From the NCBI RefSeq assembly GCF_900099685.1, contig NZ_FNDW01000017.1, positions 1 through 38,738 of the forward strand: a DNA stretch of 38,738 nt. Reading direction: 5' to 3'. The notes below the pieces were generated by a model. That model was not told the DNA's origin, made no database searches, and saw only the letters and a list, made by a program, of their open reading frames with translations. The position numbers and the translations under genes were made by a program. Source of the DNA: Chryseobacterium taeanense. GTDB lineage: Bacteria; Bacteroidota; Bacteroidia; Flavobacteriales; Weeksellaceae. Shown piece by piece: positions 16,718 to 24,263 of this stretch (position 1 is its first letter; every line of letters begins with the position of its first letter).

Positions 16718-16803
16718 ATCCTTCGGGCGTTCTTCGGAAGCTCTTCGGAAAAAGTACCGTTTTTCCGAAGCCGACCCGAAGGTGATCCGAAGAAGACCCG
16801 AAG
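16718..16803. repeat. Large CTTCGG/CCGAAG imperfect palindrome
   Basis: The stretch is made of CTTCGG words on the left and CCGAAG words on the right. The core is a perfect 11-bp stem, CTTCGGAAAAA (16743-16753) and TTTTTCCGAAG (16760-16770), around the loop GTACCG. Outer arms near 16718-16740 and 16785-16803 also pair with a few mismatches. It is GC-richer than its surroundings, lies in an 840-bp intergenic region and has no promoter-like or convincing coding features. Confidence 0.7.
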
Positions 16804-16820
16804 AAAGTACCCCGGAAACC

Positions 16821-16850
16821 CGTCAAATCCCGTCAAAATGCGTCAAATAA
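16821..16850 (+). repeat. Three 10-bp direct repeats CGTCAAA(n)3
   Basis: CGTCAAATCC, CGTCAAAATG and CGTCAAATAA follow each other with exactly 10-bp period; a weaker fourth unit, AGTCACAGTT, follows. The repeats start 17 bp after the palindrome and about 160 bp before the hpt promoter. The rest of the 16199-17013 intergenic stretch shows only AT-rich sequence and the candidate promoter at 16383. Confidence 0.8.
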
Positions 16851-17013
16851 AGTCACAGTTTTCATAAGTGCCTGAAAATGCAAAATACCGTTCTATCTTC
16901 GTTTTGTTAAAATGTAAAGAAATAGCAAGGATATATAATGGTATTACGCATGATTCATTAATACTGAAACACCATCGACTTCAACTCATAAAAAAACTTT
17001 CATCAAAAATCCT

Positions 17014-17021
17014 TAACTTTG
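17014..17021 (+). promoter_or_regulatory. -7 promoter element of hpt
   Basis: TAACTTTG matches TAnnTTTG and lies 18 bp before the ATG at 17040. No good -33 TTTG is seen. Its position argues for the ATG start at 17040 rather than an upstream TTG at 17019. Confidence 0.6.
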
Positions 17022-17039
17022 CGGTCTACTAAAAATTTT

Positions 17040-17594
17040 ATGGAAAGTATTCAAGTTCACGACAAAACTTTTGTTCCTTATCTGGAGGATGCCGAAATTC
17101 AGGAGATTGTAAAAGCTACGGCTTTAAAAATTTATGAAGACTACAAGGACGAAGTTCCTGTTTTCATCGGAGTTCTAAATGGGGTGATCATGTTCTTCTC
17201 CGATCTTTTGAAGCATTATCCCGGCCCATGTGAGATTGCTTTTATCCAGATGAGTTCTTATGTAGGAACAGAATCGACAGGCATCGTTTACCAGAAAATG
17301 GAACTGACGAAAGATGTAAAAGACCGCCATATTATCCTTGTAGAAGACATTGTAGATACGGGAAATACAGTGGAAAGTCTTTTTAAATATTTCAAGGAAA
17401 CACAACGTCCGAAATCGGTAAAACTGGCTTCATTCCTTCTGAAACCCGAAGTGTATAAAAAAGATTTCAAGCTGGATTACATCGGAAAGGAAATCCCCAA
17501 CAAATTTGTCTTAGGATACGGACTGGATTACGATGAACTGGGAAGAAACCTACCGAATCTGTATCAATTAGCAGAAGGACAAATCAACCATTAA
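17040..17594 (+). CDS. hpt: Hypoxanthine phosphoribosyltransferase
   Basis: 184 aa from the ATG at 17040, a usual length for the family. The enzyme salvages purines by joining hypoxanthine or guanine to PRPP in the cytoplasm. The PRPP-binding motif VEDIVDTGNT lies at about residues 101-110, preceded by IFIGVLNGVIMFFSDL, which holds the other conserved active-site region, and IAFIQMSSY. The C-terminal segment KFVLGYGLDYDELGRNLP is also characteristic. It is followed on the same strand by adk and obgE, so the three may be partly co-transcribed, although the gaps carry repeat sequence. An in-frame TTG at 17019 overlaps the promoter element and is not a likely start. Confidence 0.93.
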   Translation: MESIQVHDKTFVPYLEDAEIQEIVKATALKIYEDYKDEVPVFIGVLNGVIMFFSDLLKHYPGPCEIAFIQMSSYVGTESTGIVYQKMELTKDVKDRHIILVEDIVDTGNTVESLFKYFKETQRPKSVKLASFLLKPEVYKKDFKLDYIGKEIPNKFVLGYGLDYDELGRNLPNLYQLAEGQINH

Positions 17595-17596
17595 AT

Positions 17597-17632
17597 TGCT
17601 ATTAGCTTCTAGCTTTTGGCTATTAGCTTTTA
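17597..17632. repeat. Word-like repeat between hpt and adk
   Basis: The stretch repeats variants of ttagctt/ggctattagc (tattagcttctagcttttgg, then ctattagctttta). The same spacer has a second wordy stretch near 17675-17712 (agcaagaagccaaccgccaa). Similar words occur inside the T9SS gene near 15975. Confidence 0.55.
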
Positions 17633-17720
17633 AAATTATATCTAAATAAAAAGTAATTATTAATTTAAAAATGCTAAGAGCAAGAAGCCAACCGCCAATT
17701 GCCAACAGCGAAACCACATT

Positions 17721-18299
17721 ATGATAAACATTGTTCTGTTCGGCCCTCCGGGAAGTGGAAAAGGTACGCAAGCGCAAAACTTAATCGAGAAATTCAATCT
17801 GAAGCAAATCTCAACGGGTGACCTTTTCAGATTCAACATGAAAAATGACACAGAATTAGGAAAACTTGCAAAATCTTACATCGACAAAGGAGAACTTGTT
17901 CCGGATCAGGTAACGACAGATATGCTGGTAGAAGAGCTCAGAAAACCTACCGATGCTGCAGGATTTATTTTCGACGGCTACCCTAGAACTGCTGTTCAGA
18001 CAGAAGCGCTGGAAAAAATCGTGAAAGAAGAACTGAATGATGAGATCGATATCTGCCTTTCATTGGTTGTTGAAGATAAGATTTTAGTTGAAAGACTTTT
18101 GAAAAGAGGAGAAATCAGTGGAAGATCAGACGACAGCAATGTAGAGATCATCGAAAACAGAATAAAAGAATACTACGCAAAAACAGCAGAAGTAGCCGAG
18201 CTTTATAAGCAGCAAGGCAAATATGTAGAGATCAACGGTGTCGGAGACATCAATGAAATCTCTGAAAAACTTTTCGCTGAAGTAGAAAAAGTAAAATAG
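17721..18299 (+). CDS. adk: Adenylate kinase
   Basis: 192 aa, the short form without an extended zinc LID. It interconverts ATP + AMP and 2 ADP in the cytoplasm. The P-loop GPPGSGKGT lies at residues 8-16. AMP-site motifs ISTGDLFR and GFIFDGYPRT follow, and the LID region contains LLKRGEISGRSDD. The ATG follows the repeat-bearing spacer after hpt. All family landmarks are intact. Confidence 0.95.
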   Translation: MINIVLFGPPGSGKGTQAQNLIEKFNLKQISTGDLFRFNMKNDTELGKLAKSYIDKGELVPDQVTTDMLVEELRKPTDAAGFIFDGYPRTAVQTEALEKIVKEELNDEIDICLSLVVEDKILVERLLKRGEISGRSDDSNVEIIENRIKEYYAKTAEVAELYKQQGKYVEINGVGDINEISEKLFAEVEKVK

Positions 18300-18302
18300 T
18301 TA

Positions 18303-18378
18303 AAAGTTATGAGTGGTGAGTGGTGAGTTTTTAAAATTCATACTCATAATTCATAACTCATAACTCATAATTATAAGA
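18303..18378. repeat. Word-like repeat between adk and obgE
   Basis: The spacer is built from gagtggt units (gagtggtgagtggtgag) and cataactcat units (cataattcataactcataa). It ends one base before the obgE ATG. No gene or hairpin terminator is seen. Confidence 0.6.
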
Positions 18379-18379
18379 A

Positions 18380-19363
18380 ATGTCAAATTTTGTAGATTAC
18401 GTAAAGATTCATTGTAAAAGCGGTCATGGAGGTGCAGGTTCTGCCCATCTTCGCCGTGAAAAATATATTCCTAAAGGAGGACCCGACGGCGGCGATGGCG
18501 GCCGGGGCGGCCATGTGATTATGAAGGGAAATGCCAACGAATGGACTTTACTTCCTCTTCGCTACACGCGTCATGTGAAAGCAGAACGTGGTGAAAACGG
18601 AGGAAAAAACCAGTTAACAGGAGCTTACGGAGCCGATGTTTATATCGAGGTTCCGATCGGAACGATTGCTAAAAATGAAGATGGCGAGATCATCGGCGAA
18701 ATCATGGAAGACGGCCAGGAGATCATCCTGATGGAAGGCGGAAAGGGAGGACTCGGAAACGAGCATTTCAAATCTTCTACCAACCAGACACCACGTTATG
18801 CACAGCCGGGAATGGATGGCCAGGAAGGCTTTGTGATTTTTGAGCTTAAAATTCTTGCAGATGTAGGCCTTGTCGGTTTTCCAAATGCAGGAAAGTCTAC
18901 TCTTTTAGCATCTGTTTCTGCAGCTAAACCTAAAATTGCCGATTATGCCTTTACGACATTAACGCCGAATTTGGGGATTGTTGATTACAGAAATTACAAA
19001 TCTTTTGTAATGGCGGATATTCCGGGGATTATCGAAGGAGCAGCAGAAGGTAAAGGATTGGGACACCGTTTTTTACGACATATCGAAAGGAATTCTATCC
19101 TGTTATTTTTAATTCCTGCTGATTCTGAAGATCATTTTCAGGAGTTTAAAATATTGGAAAACGAACTGAAGGAATATAATCCTGAGTTAATGGATAAAGA
19201 TTTCATCATCTCCATCTCAAAATCTGATCTTTTGGATGATGAATTGAAAAAGGAAATCGCCGCAGAATTTCCGGAAAATAAGCAACCGTTATTTTTCTCT
19301 GGTGTTACCGGAGAAGGTCTTACGGAACTGAAAGATTCAATCTGGAAGCAGTTACACGGATAA
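18380..19363 (+). CDS. obgE: Obg/CgtA GTPase
   Basis: 327 aa. This essential cytoplasmic GTPase binds the 50S ribosomal subunit and takes part in ribosome assembly and stress control. Residues 1-158 form the glycine-rich Obg fold (GHGGAGSAHLRREK, GGPDGGDGGRGG). The G domain follows: G1 GFPNAGKST at about 165, G3 DIPGIIEGAAEGKGLGHRFL, and G4-like SKSDL. The protein ends after the G domain, lacking the extra C-terminal domain of some Obg proteins, as is common in Bacteroidota. A terminator follows at 19390. Confidence 0.95.
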   Translation: MSNFVDYVKIHCKSGHGGAGSAHLRREKYIPKGGPDGGDGGRGGHVIMKGNANEWTLLPLRYTRHVKAERGENGGKNQLTGAYGADVYIEVPIGTIAKNEDGEIIGEIMEDGQEIILMEGGKGGLGNEHFKSSTNQTPRYAQPGMDGQEGFVIFELKILADVGLVGFPNAGKSTLLASVSAAKPKIADYAFTTLTPNLGIVDYRNYKSFVMADIPGIIEGAAEGKGLGHRFLRHIERNSILLFLIPADSEDHFQEFKILENELKEYNPELMDKDFIISISKSDLLDDELKKEIAAEFPENKQPLFFSGVTGEGLTELKDSIWKQLHG

Positions 19364-19389
19364 TTTAAATAATTTTTCCAACAACATAC

Positions 19390-19417
19390 AAGTACACCTG
19401 AGTGTGTACTTTTTTTA
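19390..19417 (+). terminator. Terminator after obgE
   Basis: Stem AAGTACAC (19390-19397) and GTGTACTT (19404-19411) followed by a run of T. It lies 27 bp after the obgE stop. Confidence 0.75.
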
Positions 19418-19452
19418 TGATAACAATAAATTAAAACCATAAAATTCAAAAC

Positions 19453-20094
19453 ATGAAAAAAAACTTTGCATTCGCTTTGTTATTGTCATTATCGGCATTT
19501 GCAAATGCTCAGGAAAATGCAAATTCCAAATCAGATTCAAAAATTAGTTTTGGAATAAAGGCTGGATATTCATTATCCAATATGAAATTTTTCGATGAAA
19601 AATTTGATTCAAAGTCATATTTCTATGCGGGAATTGTTGCTGAACAGCCTGTTTCTCCCAAGTTTAGTGTACAAGCAGAAGCACTTTATACACAGATTGG
19701 CGGAAAACAAACATTTCCTTATATTATGATTAATGATCCTGATATGCCGGCAGTGAATAATATCGAATTTAATTATCAACTGAATCAAATTCAGGTTCCT
19801 GTTTCAGCGAAGTATTACTTTATCCCGGATCTTTCAATTTCTGCCGGAATGAATATCGCATTCAATATTTCTGAAAAGGTAAAGACTAAAGAAGTTGTCA
19901 ACGGAAGCACATCACACAATTATGAAGGTGTCAAAACTGTTAATCTATTCCCTTTCCTCGGGGCTGAATATAAAATTAACGACAAGTTTTTTGTAGATGC
20001 CAGATATAATTTCAACTTCTTTAAAATCAACAAAGGAGATTTTACGACCAAGATAGGCTTTCTACAGGCTGGCGTGGGATACAGATTTAAATAA
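19453..20094 (+). CDS. Outer-membrane beta-barrel (PorT/OmpX-like) protein
   Basis: 213 aa with signal peptide MKKNFAFALLLSLSAFANAQ. The rest alternates hydrophobic and polar residues in barrel-like strands (ISFGIKAGYSLSNMKF, SVQAEALYTQIGGK, PVSAKYYFIPDLSISAGMNI, FVDARYNFNFFKI) and ends in QAGVGYRFK, with the terminal aromatic residue typical of outer-membrane barrels. It belongs to the 'porin family/outer-membrane beta-barrel' group common in Flavobacteriia. Substrate or role is unknown. It stands alone between two terminators. Confidence 0.8.
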   Translation: MKKNFAFALLLSLSAFANAQENANSKSDSKISFGIKAGYSLSNMKFFDEKFDSKSYFYAGIVAEQPVSPKFSVQAEALYTQIGGKQTFPYIMINDPDMPAVNNIEFNYQLNQIQVPVSAKYYFIPDLSISAGMNIAFNISEKVKTKEVVNGSTSHNYEGVKTVNLFPFLGAEYKINDKFFVDARYNFNFFKINKGDFTTKIGFLQAGVGYRFK

Positions 20095-20118
20095 ATAAAT
20101 AAATAAATCATTAAAAAT

Positions 20119-20150
20119 AAAAGGAGAGACGTTGCTGTTTCTCCTTTTTT
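20119..20150 (+). terminator. Terminator after the beta-barrel gene
   Basis: Stem AAAAGGAGAGAC (20119-20130) and GTTTCTCCTTTT (20137-20148) with one wobble, loop GTTGCT, then T residues. The next gene converges from the other strand, ending at 20179, so it may serve both. Confidence 0.75.
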
Positions 20151-20178
20151 CATTGTATTCGGTTTAAATAAATTACTT

Positions 20179-20910
20179 CTACTTTGTGCAAACCAATATT
20201 TTTTCCTGACCCGACAATCCGTAATACCGGTCATCTGCAAAGTTTCTAACTTCCACTTTAAAGCCAGCGTCTTCCAGTCTTTTCTTTAAACCTTCCACAG
20301 AGTAAATCCTCACATGATTATCCTGTCCGAAATACTTTAGCCTGCCCTCGGGAGTTATAATGCTGTAATCCTCATAAATATCACCTTCTTTGAACGGAGT
20401 CTGCACCAGCAAAGTTCCGCTTGGTTTCAGTACTCTGTACAGATCTTTCATCGCATCGGTATCTTCAATCACGTGTTCCAGAATATGATAACATGTGATG
20501 AGGTCGAATTTATTGTCTTCGGCTTCAATATTTCTGATATCAAAGTGATAGTCTGCAATAAAATCATCTTCGTAATCTGATGAGAAATATTGAATCTCTT
20601 TTTTATTCTTTAATTTTTTATATAAAATTCTGAAGGGAGAAAAATCCAGAAAGGAAATCCCAGGTTTCAAAAATTCTGTTTCCAAAAGGTGATAAAGCCT
20701 TCTCGCCCGGGGCAGACTGCCACAAATCGGGCATATCTTTTCTCCATTGGGCAATTCTGCAAAGCCTTTTAACTTTGTCCCGCAAACATTGCATTCATTA
20801 TTACTTCCTTTATAAAGAGGAATCAATAGTTTTCTGAAGTTTTCTTCATTATTAATCAGTACCTGCTGGGGAATTACAGCTTTAGCAATGGATTTAAAAA
20901 AATTATACAT
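20179..20910 (-). CDS. Class I SAM-dependent methyltransferase with N-terminal zinc ribbon
   Basis: Taken from the ATG at 20910 (MYNFFKSIAKAVIPQQ), about 243 aa. The frame is open further upstream to 21039, but that start would leave only 9 bp to the divergent gene at 21049, so the internal start is preferred; an ATG at 20922 is also possible. Paired CxxC motifs (CNVCGTKLKG and ICPICGS) suggest a zinc ribbon at the N-terminus. The methyltransferase part has FLDFSPFRIL, FDLITCYHILEHVIED and LYRVLKPSGTLLVQTPF, the motifs of SAM-binding Rossmann enzymes (Methyltransf_11 type). The substrate cannot be told. It is divergent from the DUF6438 gene and not in an obvious pathway context. Confidence 0.75.
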   Translation of the reverse strand: MYNFFKSIAKAVIPQQVLINNEENFRKLLIPLYKGSNNECNVCGTKLKGFAELPNGEKICPICGSLPRARRLYHLLETEFLKPGISFLDFSPFRILYKKLKNKKEIQYFSSDYEDDFIADYHFDIRNIEAEDNKFDLITCYHILEHVIEDTDAMKDLYRVLKPSGTLLVQTPFKEGDIYEDYSIITPEGRLKYFGQDNHVRIYSVEGLKKRLEDAGFKVEVRNFADDRYYGLSGQEKILVCTK

Positions 20911-21048
20911 GAATAAAGGCATGAAATTACAAGCGTCAAAATAACAAAAATTTATCCGAAAAGCCCTTTTATACATTAAATTTCTCTGCAATATTTTCTT
21001 AAATTTCCGTTTGGAACGGTTCTTGAAAGACCAGAACAAATTTAAACT

Positions 21049-21537
21049 ATGAAATATCTGCTCAGCCTTTGTGCTTTTATATTTTTATTTTCATGCAATT
21101 CTCAGAAAATGAGTTCTAAATATGCCAAAATAGAGTATGAAGCAACGCCATGCTTCGGATTCTGTCCCGTTTTTAAAATGACCATCAATCCCGACAGAAC
21201 TGCTGTTTTTGAAGCGGAACATTTTAATTTTAGTGACAGACCTTCAAAAGACGAATTTTCTAAGCCGCGCGAGGGAACTTTTAAAGGAACCATTAAAGAA
21301 CAAGATTACAATAAATTAATCACCTTGCTCGATGGGCTGGACGTAAAAAATCTTAATGACAATTATGGTGAAAAAAACATCACCGATCTTCCTACTTCCC
21401 ATTTGAGAATAGAATTCGCAGACGGAACGACAAAACATATTGAAGATTACGGCAAACGCGGAAGTGAAAAACTATCACAACTCTACAAGTTTTTTGAAGA
21501 TCTGAGAAAGAATCAGCAATGGACTAAAGTGAAGTAA
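21049..21537 (+). CDS. DUF6438-domain lipoprotein
   Basis: 162 aa with lipoprotein signal MKYLLSLCAFIFLFSCNSQK (lipobox Cys-16). The block ATPCFGFCPVFKMTINPD is the hallmark of DUF6438, with two cysteines close together, followed by beta-rich sequence. The family is common in Bacteroidota but its function is not known. It is transcribed away from the methyltransferase gene. The helicase downstream has its own promoter. Confidence 0.75.
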   Translation: MKYLLSLCAFIFLFSCNSQKMSSKYAKIEYEATPCFGFCPVFKMTINPDRTAVFEAEHFNFSDRPSKDEFSKPREGTFKGTIKEQDYNKLITLLDGLDVKNLNDNYGEKNITDLPTSHLRIEFADGTTKHIEDYGKRGSEKLSQLYKFFEDLRKNQQWTKVK

Positions 21538-21558
21538 CTTACTTAAAAATATTTAAAC

Positions 21559-21566
21559 TACCTTTG
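21559..21566 (+). promoter_or_regulatory. -7 promoter element of the RhlE-like helicase
   Basis: TACCTTTG fits TAnnTTTG, 59 bp before the helicase start codon. No clear -33 element is seen. Confidence 0.5.
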
Positions 21567-21574
21567 CAAAATAT

Positions 21575-21600
21575 AATTCCTTCACAAAGAGGGAATTTTT
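21575..21600 (+). promoter_or_regulatory. Hairpin with T run in the helicase leader
   Basis: AATTCC (21575-21580) and GGAATT (21592-21597) form a short stem followed by TTT. It could be a weak terminator of the DUF6438 unit or a leader hairpin acting on the helicase mRNA, since the promoter element at 21559 is upstream of it. Confidence 0.35.
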
Positions 21601-21624
21601 GTTGTAATTATTAAAACAATTCAT

Positions 21625-22926
21625 TTGAATTTTACAGATTTAAACTTAATAGAGCCTATTGCAAAAGCAATTCAGGAGCAAGGATATATCAATCCTACCC
21701 CCATTCAGGAAAAATCTATCCCTGAGATTACGAAAGGAAGAGACTTTCTGGGGTGCGCGCAAACAGGCACAGGAAAAACGGCAGCATTTGCCATTCCTAT
21801 TTTACAGAATCTTTCTAAGAAAAAGCCCTCTAATCATATTAAAGCTTTAATTTTAACGCCTACCAGAGAGCTGGCAATCCAGATTGAAGAAAATATCAAA
21901 GCATACGGAAAATATTTACCCTTAAAACATCTCGTTATTTTCGGAGGTGTAAAGCAGGGAAACCAGGAAAATGCTTTGAAAAAAGGGGTTGACATTCTTG
22001 TGGCTACACCGGGGAGATTACTCGATTTTATTGCTCAGGGAATTATCAGCTTAAAAAACCTTGAAATCTTCGTGCTCGACGAAGCAGACAGAATGCTTGA
22101 CATGGGTTTTGTGCATGATGTAAAAAGAGTCATCAAACTATTACCTCAGAAAAGACAGACTTTATTTTTCTCTGCTACGATGCCTGCAGAAATTCAGAAA
22201 CTTGCCGATTCTATTTTAAATAATCCTGTAAAAGTAGAAGTGACTCCTGTTTCTTCTACTGCAGATACAATAAAACAGTCGGTCTATTTCGTAGAAAAAG
22301 AAAATAAGCTGAATCTTTTAACGCATATTTTAAAGAATGACATTTCGGATTCTGTGCTGGTTTTTTCGAGAACGAAACACGGAGCCGACAAGATTGCCAG
22401 AAAACTTCAGAAAGATCATATTACGACGGAAGCCATCCACGGAAACAAATCGCAGAATGCACGTCAGAATGCTTTAAATAATTTCAAATCCGGGAAAACA
22501 CGAGTGTTGGTAGCGACGGATATTGCAGCAAGAGGAATTGATATTGATGAGCTTAAATATGTTATTAATTTTGAACTTTCCGACGTTTCAGAAACGTATG
22601 TTCACCGAATCGGAAGAACGGGAAGAGCCGGTGCTGAAGGAACTTCTATTTCTTTTGTAGACGGACTGGATTTATTAAACCTTAAAAATACCGAAAAGCT
22701 AATAGGAAAAAAAATCCCTGTTATAAAAGACCATCCTTTCCACACGGATGATCTTGTTGCCCAGAAAAGGGATTCTAATAACAAACCCTTTACTTCGGGA
22801 GCCGGTAAACCCAATCCTCCGAGATCAAACCCTCCGAGATCGAAAAACAGGAATAAGCCTGAGTCTTCGGCTGCGCCGGTTGGATTTAAAAAGCCAAAGA
22901 ATAAAAACTTCACGAGAAAAAAATAA
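21625..22926 (+). CDS. DEAD-box RNA helicase, RhlE-like
   Basis: 433 aa. An ATP-dependent RNA helicase, probably acting in ribosome assembly or RNA decay. The start is a TTG at 21625: the next residues, NFTDLNLIEPIAKAI, are the normal RhlE N-terminus and no ATG lies nearby. Motifs in order are Q (NPTPIQEKSIP), I (AQTGTGKTAA), Ia (PTRELAIQ), II (LDEADRMLDMGF), III (FSATMP), V (VATDIAARGIDI) and VI (HRIGRTGRAG). The basic C-terminal tail (about 370-433) is rich in Pro, Arg, Asn and Lys. It has its own promoter and a hairpin in the leader, so expression may be controlled at the leader. A strong bidirectional terminator follows. Confidence 0.9.
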   Translation: MNFTDLNLIEPIAKAIQEQGYINPTPIQEKSIPEITKGRDFLGCAQTGTGKTAAFAIPILQNLSKKKPSNHIKALILTPTRELAIQIEENIKAYGKYLPLKHLVIFGGVKQGNQENALKKGVDILVATPGRLLDFIAQGIISLKNLEIFVLDEADRMLDMGFVHDVKRVIKLLPQKRQTLFFSATMPAEIQKLADSILNNPVKVEVTPVSSTADTIKQSVYFVEKENKLNLLTHILKNDISDSVLVFSRTKHGADKIARKLQKDHITTEAIHGNKSQNARQNALNNFKSGKTRVLVATDIAARGIDIDELKYVINFELSDVSETYVHRIGRTGRAGAEGTSISFVDGLDLLNLKNTEKLIGKKIPVIKDHPFHTDDLVAQKRDSNNKPFTSGAGKPNPPRSNPPRSKNRNKPESSAAPVGFKKPKNKNFTRKK

Positions 22927-22929
22927 TAA

Positions 22930-22956
22930 AAAAGTCTTCCGCTATGGAAGACTTTT
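22930..22956. terminator. Bidirectional terminator between the helicase and tatD genes
   Basis: Perfect 11-bp stem AAAAGTCTTCC and GGAAGACTTTT around GCTAT, with A-rich and T-rich flanks on both sides. It lies between converging genes ending at 22926 and 22982. Confidence 0.85.
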
Positions 22957-22981
22957 ACTTTATCATAGAGTATAAATTTCA

Positions 22982-23746
22982 TTAATTTTTAAAAATTCTC
23001 TTTGCATTTTCTGTTGTAATTCTGTCGATTTCCGAAAAATCTTTTCCGTATATATCCACGAGTTTTCCGGCAACCAGATCAAGATAGGCGCTTTCATTTC
23101 GTTTTCCTCTGTACGGAACGGGTGCGAGATAGGGAGAATCTGTTTCCAGCACAATTTTATCTAAAGGAATTTCATTCAGGAATTGATCGATCTTACCATT
23201 TTTAAAGGTCACTACTCCACCGATTCCAAGGATGAAATTAAGATCTATAGCGTGTTTTGCCTGTTCGAGATTCCCTGAAAAGCAGTGAAAAATTCCTCTC
23301 AGTTTCGGATGCTTCTTTCTTTCCAGCACCTCAAATGTTTCATCAAAACTTTCACGCGTATGAATAACAATCGGAAGATCTTTTTCAATGGCCCAGTCGA
23401 TCTGCTGTTCAAAGGCTTTTACTTGGATATCAAGTGTTGTTTTATCCCAATACAAATCGATTCCGATCTCTCCGATGGCCGGAAAGTTTCTTTCGTCAAG
23501 ATATTTTTTGGCAATCGCAAGCTCATCCTCCCATGTTTCAGGTTTCACATAACAGGGATGCAGCCCCATCATTGAGAAAATATGTTCCGGATACTGAGCT
23601 TCTAGCTGAAGCATTTTCTCGTGAGATTCCGAATCAATTGCAGGAAGATAAAATTCGGAAACTCCTTTATTCATCGCTCTTCGGATGGTTTCATTTCTGT
23701 CATCATCAAATTCTTCTGCATATAAATGCGTATGTGTATCAATCAT
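22982..23746 (-). CDS. tatD: TatD-family metal-dependent hydrolase
   Basis: 254 aa, the usual length. Members are metal-dependent DNases or hydrolases with a TIM-barrel fold, acting in the cytoplasm. Metal-site residues are visible: HTH at residues 5-7 (MIDTHTHLY), the glutamate in AIGEIGIDLYW, His in IVIHTRESF, FHCFSG and the aspartate in VLETDSPYLAP. It is the last gene of a three-gene minus-strand operon (GSCFA, DUF4269, tatD), starting 4 bp after the DUF4269 stop. Confidence 0.9.
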   Translation of the reverse strand: MIDTHTHLYAEEFDDDRNETIRRAMNKGVSEFYLPAIDSESHEKMLQLEAQYPEHIFSMMGLHPCYVKPETWEDELAIAKKYLDERNFPAIGEIGIDLYWDKTTLDIQVKAFEQQIDWAIEKDLPIVIHTRESFDETFEVLERKKHPKLRGIFHCFSGNLEQAKHAIDLNFILGIGGVVTFKNGKIDQFLNEIPLDKIVLETDSPYLAPVPYRGKRNESAYLDLVAGKLVDIYGKDFSEIDRITTENAKRIFKN

Positions 23747-23750
23747 TTTC

Positions 23751-24263
23751 TTAAAATTTCAATAGATCTTCATAAGGATTTTCAAGCTTAAGCAGCATCC
23801 CAAAGGCTGGTTCTGTTTTGATTCCTTTTTTCTTTAATTCTATTATTTTTTGTTTAAAATCTTCTTCTTTTTCCTGTAATATTTTATATTCAGCCATCAT
23901 GTGACGATAAGCATTTTGCTCAATTGTAGGTATATTCTGTCCGAAAATTTCAATGGGAAATTCATCTAATTTAAAATTAAAAACAATTGAATCTTCCCCT
24001 TTTATAGATATTCTTTCAGTCTTTATCTCGGTTTCAGGGAAAAAATTACTTAATAATTTCTCAAACTCATCTTCATCTTTAACTTCACAGATGATATCCA
24101 AATCGCTTTCTTCTATATCAATTTCAATAGGAATCGTTCCTGCTAAAATTGGTGAATAGCTCTTCAGTCTATCAAAAACCTGATATTTAGTTAGAACTTC
24201 ATAAGCCTTTTTCTGCTTTTCATTTCCAGATTTTAGATAATCAATCTTGGTAAAATCAATCAT
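23751..24263 (-). CDS. DUF4269 family protein (nucleotidyltransferase-like)
   Basis: 170 aa. The block ILAGTIPIEIDIEESDLDII resembles the G(S/T)...D.D core of nucleotidyltransferase-fold proteins and matches DUF4269 proteins of Bacteroidota and Firmicutes. The C-terminal half, with PIEIFGQNIPTIEQNAYRHM, is also typical. No substrate is known. Its start overlaps the end of the GSCFA gene by 8 bp, which supports translational coupling. Confidence 0.8.
   Translation of the reverse strand: MIDFTKIDYLKSGNEKQKKAYEVLTKYQVFDRLKSYSPILAGTIPIEIDIEESDLDIICEVKDEDEFEKLLSNFFPETEIKTERISIKGEDSIVFNFKLDEFPIEIFGQNIPTIEQNAYRHMMAEYKILQEKEEDFKQKIIELKKKGIKTEPAFGMLLKLENPYEDLLKF

Noticed and set aside
16821..16850. 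CRISPR array
   Set aside because: Repeats are only 7-10 bp with no spacers of even length, and no cas genes are in the window.
16651..16867. Small genes on either strand of the palindrome
   Set aside because: Both frames are by-products of the CTTCGG/CCGAAG repeat; their proteins are low-complexity Arg/Ser/Pro sequence with no family likeness or start signals.
20911..21039. N-terminal extension of the methyltransferase
   Set aside because: The extra residues are basic and unlike the family, and the start would sit 9 bp from the divergent gene, leaving no room for promoters.
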